Origin: a virus
IMG/VR virus record: IMGVR_UViG_3300043446_001420
Span: 1 to 23,776 of that record
Reading direction: 5' to 3' (one strand)
DNA length: 23,776 bases
The notes beneath the pieces were generated by a model. That model was not told the DNA's origin, searched no databases, and worked only from the letters and a program-made list of their open reading frames with translations. Below are positions 20,766-23,776 of this stretch, piece by piece (the stretch's first letter is position 1; the number at the start of each line of letters is the position of its first letter). A program made the position numbers and the translations under genes.

Positions 20766-23057
20766 CTATTTCATCTTATACCTCTTAACCTTCTTCTTAT
20801 TGTACTTGTGGACGGTCTCGAACTCCAAGACCGTCCCATTTTTTATCATCATGTTGAGGCACTTCTCGACGTCTGGCTTCTTGTAACGGCGCAGGCGGTC
20901 GAAGACCACCGAAATTGCCTCTCCGTCTTCTCCGCCGATGATGTGCGCGATCTTTGATTGCAGTGCCATCAATGGATTGTCCTTCTCGCGGTCGTTGCTG
21001 ATCACAAGGTTGGCCTTTGCATCAATGTCTCGCTTGACGAGAGCAAACGCCCACCGGACGTGTTCTTCCGTTCGAATGCCTTCCGGCACCGCAAGGATCA
21101 ATGAGATCTTGGCGACCAGCTCGTATGCGCGCAGGCCTAGAGCCTCAAGGTTGCTGACGCTTTTCAATTCCTCTGCGTATGCTTCGAACCAGTCGGAGAC
21201 GCCCTCCAGCATCTCAACGGCCCTTTCGGTCGTCGGCACCTGAGCCTTGTCGTAGTAATACTCGACGCGATTGACCTCGCTCATGTCGTATTCGCCGTTC
21301 GTGTAGAGCTGCGACAGGGCCGCCTTGAGCATGTCGGGCATGGGCCGCTTTTTGAACTTCTTCTTGGCCTTTGGAACGCTGTCATGCTCCACGAAGATAA
21401 GCGCGCGGCCGAGGAAACCATTTGTCGTTGATTGATGGTCGACCATGTTTGTGAACGTAGAGCTGGTTGTGAAGCCCATCAAAGACAGGAAGGGACGTTG
21501 CAGGCCGCTGTCTATGTTTGAGATCTGGTGCTGCAAGGATTGCACGCGAAGCTCAAGCTTCTTTGTGCTGCCCTTTTCTTCCATGTGTTTTTCGAGCTGC
21601 CTTTGCTCGCGCATAAGCTCGCCGAGGACGTGTTCTTTCATGTCTCCGGTCAGGAGCATATTGCCGTCCGCCTTGGTGTATGCAGACATGAGGTATCCGA
21701 TCGTGCCGTCAAGGTAGATCGCCCCGCCGCGTTGCTGGGCGTTCTTGACCTTCCCGAGCCATATGCCGAACTCGTCGATGAAGTAGAGCGCGGCTTGATG
21801 GCGCGTGAGGTTGCGGGCTATTTCCTGCTCTGACTTGATCGCGCCGTGCGTGGCTGGATGAATGCCGGCGGCTTTGTTAATTTCGGTCGCGGCCTTCAGG
21901 ATGGCATCCTTTCCAGTGCCTGAATCAGCGACGCAGAACACGAACGTGTTTGTCGTTACGTTGTCGAGGTCGTCCGTGTAACGCAGGCCCACAATGTTGC
22001 CGATGCAGTTGAGCGCGGTAGCCACGGCAACGTGTTCACGCGGTCTGCGGCACTGGTCATTGATCCATTCAGTGACGCGACCCACGAAGCCCGGCGGGCG
22101 CTTGAGATCGACGCCGGCAATGTCGAACGGCAAGCCGTCTTTCTGCTCAGGCTCTTGATAATCCGCGTAGAGACGCGCGGCGGTTTCTTCGTCGACCTCA
22201 AACTCCACCGACTGCTGCCATCCGCCTTGCTCGGCATAATGCACCAGCGTGCCCAGCGTGACCGGATTCGCCGACTTTCCGAACGAGTGCCAGCGTTTTT
22301 CCAGTGCATCTCGGCCCGGGTATTTCGTGCCGCCGCCGGACCACTTGTCCCACACGTCGAAGCCGGTTCCGCCCGTCGCATGATGGACGGCCATGCCGCT
22401 GCGAATCCAAGTCTCATGATCCGTGTCTGGATCGATGTGCTTGAGCATGTCGGCGAGGTCCGCATGCGAGACGTCAACATGCTGGCCGTTGATTTCGGCG
22501 CGGTGCCGCTCTGGTTTGCGCAGGAGGTCGATCAGCGCCTGTGGCGCGGCATCGATGTCTTCAGGCGTTCCAACGACGGCCTTGTAACGGTTGCCGCTGG
22601 CGTGCAGTGAGCCGGGGCCTACGACGAACCCGCTGCTTTTGAAATCAATGCCTTTGTATTCCTGCAAGTGACTTTGCAGCGCGAGGCCTTCGTCGATCTT
22701 GAAATACAGGTGCTTCGATCCGCCGCCGGATCCTGTCTCGACAATGAGACCAGCGCCTGCAATTTGCGGAACAACAGACAGCAAACGCTCATATGATTTT
22801 GTCCCGCCGTTTCGCGCATCGACGTCGATCACCAATAAACCACGAACGAGTACGCCGTAGCCGGTTTTGAACTGGTCGGACGCCTCTTTTACTTCGATCT
22901 GCTCTTCCGACCAGACGGGAGTATGCTGCCAATTGGAAACAAGGGGATGTTTCAACGCCGCCTTGCATTCAGGATTGCCGCATTCGCAGCGACCGTCTTT
23001 CGTGACGCCGTGAAGGCCAAAAATGCGGTGACCTGCTGACCAGAAATTCCTGTGCAT
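20766..23057 (-). CDS. Primase-polymerase / helicase fusion
   Basis: This 763-aa product starts at ATG 23057, sharing one base with the stop of the HTH gene (TAATG). The N-terminus has a zinc-knuckle-like C-x-C-x4-C plus KHP (about 24-38). A Prim-Pol domain (about 1-180) follows, with metal-binding VIDVD (76-80), SGGGSKHLYF (110-119) and GIDFKSSGFVVGPGS (136-150). A PriCT_2-like segment covers about 198-275 (WIRSGMAVHHATGG, GFDVWDKWS). The C-terminal ATPase (DUF3987-like) has Walker A ADSGTGKDA (about 377-385) and Walker B ALYFIDEFG (423-431), then a coiled insert at about 485-520. It should synthesise primers and unwind DNA at the fork. It is convergent with the methyltransferase gene, 20 bases apart. 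The domain call is strong; the helicase activity is inferred. Confidence 0.88.
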   Translation of the reverse strand: MHRNFWSAGHRIFGLHGVTKDGRCECGNPECKAALKHPLVSNWQHTPVWSEEQIEVKEASDQFKTGYGVLVRGLLVIDVDARNGGTKSYERLLSVVPQIAGAGLIVETGSGGGSKHLYFKIDEGLALQSHLQEYKGIDFKSSGFVVGPGSLHASGNRYKAVVGTPEDIDAAPQALIDLLRKPERHRAEINGQHVDVSHADLADMLKHIDPDTDHETWIRSGMAVHHATGGTGFDVWDKWSGGGTKYPGRDALEKRWHSFGKSANPVTLGTLVHYAEQGGWQQSVEFEVDEETAARLYADYQEPEQKDGLPFDIAGVDLKRPPGFVGRVTEWINDQCRRPREHVAVATALNCIGNIVGLRYTDDLDNVTTNTFVFCVADSGTGKDAILKAATEINKAAGIHPATHGAIKSEQEIARNLTRHQAALYFIDEFGIWLGKVKNAQQRGGAIYLDGTIGYLMSAYTKADGNMLLTGDMKEHVLGELMREQRQLEKHMEEKGSTKKLELRVQSLQHQISNIDSGLQRPFLSLMGFTTSSTFTNMVDHQSTTNGFLGRALIFVEHDSVPKAKKKFKKRPMPDMLKAALSQLYTNGEYDMSEVNRVEYYYDKAQVPTTERAVEMLEGVSDWFEAYAEELKSVSNLEALGLRAYELVAKISLILAVPEGIRTEEHVRWAFALVKRDIDAKANLVISNDREKDNPLMALQSKIAHIIGGEDGEAISVVFDRLRRYKKPDVEKCLNMMIKNGTVLEFETVHKYNKKKVKRYKMK

Positions 23058-23227
23058 TAACGCACCGACAGATATTTGGAGAGCTTTTTGATTGTCTCGG
23101 GCGAGGGATTTTTGTTGATACCCGAAGCTATGGCCCTGATCGTATTAACATGCAGGCTTGTTTTTCTTGCGACAGCAGCAAGGTTTCTGTCGGCCAATAA
23201 CGCGCGTATGCGCTTGATTTTTAACAT
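23057..23227 (-). CDS. Small HTH (XRE/Cro-like) DNA-binding protein, 56 aa
   Basis: The ATG at 23227 gives MLKIKRIRALLADRNLAAVA, then RKTSLHVNTIRAIASGINKN and PSPETIKKLSKYLSVR. The order 'N-L-A-A-V-A-R-x-T-x-(L)-H-V-N-T-I-R-x-I-x-x-G' with 'P-S-P-E-T-I-K-K-L-x-x-Y-L' is a classic XRE helix-turn-helix. A longer TTG-started form would run through the inverted repeat at 23253-23284 and is unlikely. The stop overlaps the primase start (TAATG), so repressor-like protein and primase are co-expressed. It probably controls its own promoter and the divergent ATPase promoter. Confidence 0.8.
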   Translation of the reverse strand: MLKIKRIRALLADRNLAAVARKTSLHVNTIRAIASGINKNPSPETIKKLSKYLSVR

Positions 23228-23252
23228 TGTGGGATTTCCGCTATCGGGGGAG

Positions 23253-23284
23253 TTGACATTCGTCGCGTCGAAGCCCAATGTCAA
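23253..23284. promoter_or_regulatory. Perfect 8-bp inverted repeat between divergent genes, operator/promoter candidate
   Basis: TTGACATT (23253-23260) and AATGTCAA (23277-23284) are exact inverted repeats 16 bases apart. Each arm supplies a consensus -35 TTGACA, one facing the ATPase gene and one facing the HTH-primase pair. The matching -10 regions (CAATGT, GAATGT) are poor. A dimeric regulator, most simply the adjacent HTH protein, could bind both arms. Confidence 0.55.
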
Positions 23285-23311
23285 GAGCGTAGCAGAGAGA
23301 AGGAGTGCTCA

Positions 23312-23776
23312 ATGAGCATAATGAAGACGATCAGTAAACCCACTGATCGGCCGGTAATCGTTACGATATGTGGCGATTCAGGCGTAGGTAAAACAAGCCT
23401 CGCAGCAACATTCCCCAAACCGATCGTGATCAGAGCAGAAGATGGCCTACAGGCCATTCCTGTCACTTCTAGACCGGATGCGTTCCCGCTTATTCAGGGC
23501 GCGGACGAATTGTGGGAACAGCTAAAGGCTTTGATCGGAGAGAAGCATGACTACCAGACCTTGGTGGTTGATTCGGTTACGGCACTAGAGCGACTATTCA
23601 TCACTCATGTGATCGAAACCGATCCAAAGAAGCCGAAAGGCATTCAACAAGCGCACGGAGGATACGGTGCGGGTCGAGATGCGGTTTCAGCGATGCACGC
23701 CCGTGTCCGTAAGGCTGCGGGAATACTCGCGGACAAACGTGGGATGCATACTGTGTTTGTTGCACATGCAGACACT
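23312..23776 (+). CDS. RecA-fold P-loop ATPase (AAA_24 / Sak4-like), cut by window edge
   Basis: The ATG at 23312 lies six bases after AAGGAG, and the frame is open for 155 codons to the right edge. Walker A is GDSGVGKT (about 21-28), preceded by a hydrophobic strand (VIVTIC). IRAEDGLQAIP (about 40-50) follows. Walker B is TLVVDSVTALE (about 83-93), and GGYGAGRDA (about 116-124) and VFVAHADT (148-155) come next. This order matches the phage nucleotide-binding family PF13479, which includes Sak4 single-strand annealing or recombination ATPases. A role in phage recombination or replication fits the divergent primase gene. The C-terminal part is missing, so the exact subfamily is open. Confidence 0.82.
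   Translation, partial: MSIMKTISKPTDRPVIVTICGDSGVGKTSLAATFPKPIVIRAEDGLQAIPVTSRPDAFPLIQGADELWEQLKALIGEKHDYQTLVVDSVTALERLFITHVIETDPKKPKGIQQAHGGYGAGRDAVSAMHARVRKAAGILADKRGMHTVFVAHADT

Overview
The window is a stretch of a tailed double-stranded DNA phage (or prophage) genome. Recognisable genes include both terminase subunits, portal, scaffold, major capsid protein, head-tail adaptor and a tail fibre. The order terminase - portal - scaffold - capsid - adaptor - fibre, with no tape-measure or sheath gene, fits a short-tailed (podovirus-like) phage. A GcrA-family regulator, a protein type characteristic of Alphaproteobacteria, points to an alphaproteobacterial host. No integrase is visible here, so lifestyle is undetermined.

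Layout: (1) Positions 1-15954, minus strand: one late block, read right to left. It starts with a NusG/RfaH-like elongation factor, followed by a small membrane/coiled-coil protein, a small hypothetical, TerS, TerL, portal, a Lys/Gly-rich protein, two small genes, two beta-rich structural genes, a short helical protein, a GroES-like co-chaperonin, scaffold, a 185-aa protein, a probable decoration protein, major capsid, a beta-rich head protein, two small genes, the adaptor, a zinc-ribbon protein and a tail fibre that runs off the left edge. Many junctions overlap by 1 or 4 bases (TAATG, ATGA, GTGA), so translation is probably coupled. (2) Positions 15955-16732: a 778-bp divergent intergenic region with at least eight copies of a 16-bp site (AAAAGTARCWCGTACA) in both orientations, a G/C-run tract beside an AT-rich stretch, and several hairpins. 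It is the best candidate for a control region and possibly an origin. (3) Positions 16733-20745, plus strand: probable early genes behind two near-identical promoter-like elements. Small unknowns are followed by a GcrA-like regulator, an HTH protein, two AT-rich small genes and a C5-cytosine methyltransferase. A second 163-aa gene with its own strong ribosome binding site lies in another frame inside the methyltransferase gene. (4) Positions 20766-23227, minus strand: a small HTH repressor-like protein coupled to a primase-polymerase/helicase fusion. (5) From 23312, plus strand: a RecA-fold ATPase (AAA_24/Sak4-like) cut by the right edge, divergent from the HTH gene across a perfect 8-bp inverted repeat.

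Inferred logic: early genes supply replication proteins (Prim-Pol/helicase, RecA-fold ATPase), host-directed transcription control (GcrA-like) and DNA modification (C5 methyltransferase). The NusG paralogue at the head of the late block would favour processive transcription of about 16 kb. The GroES-like protein, made just before scaffold and capsid, would adapt host GroEL to fold virion proteins. The most unusual items are the nested gene in the methyltransferase, the repeat array, and the phage versions of three host regulators or chaperones (NusG, GcrA, GroES). Family assignments come from motif reading and memory, not from a database search.
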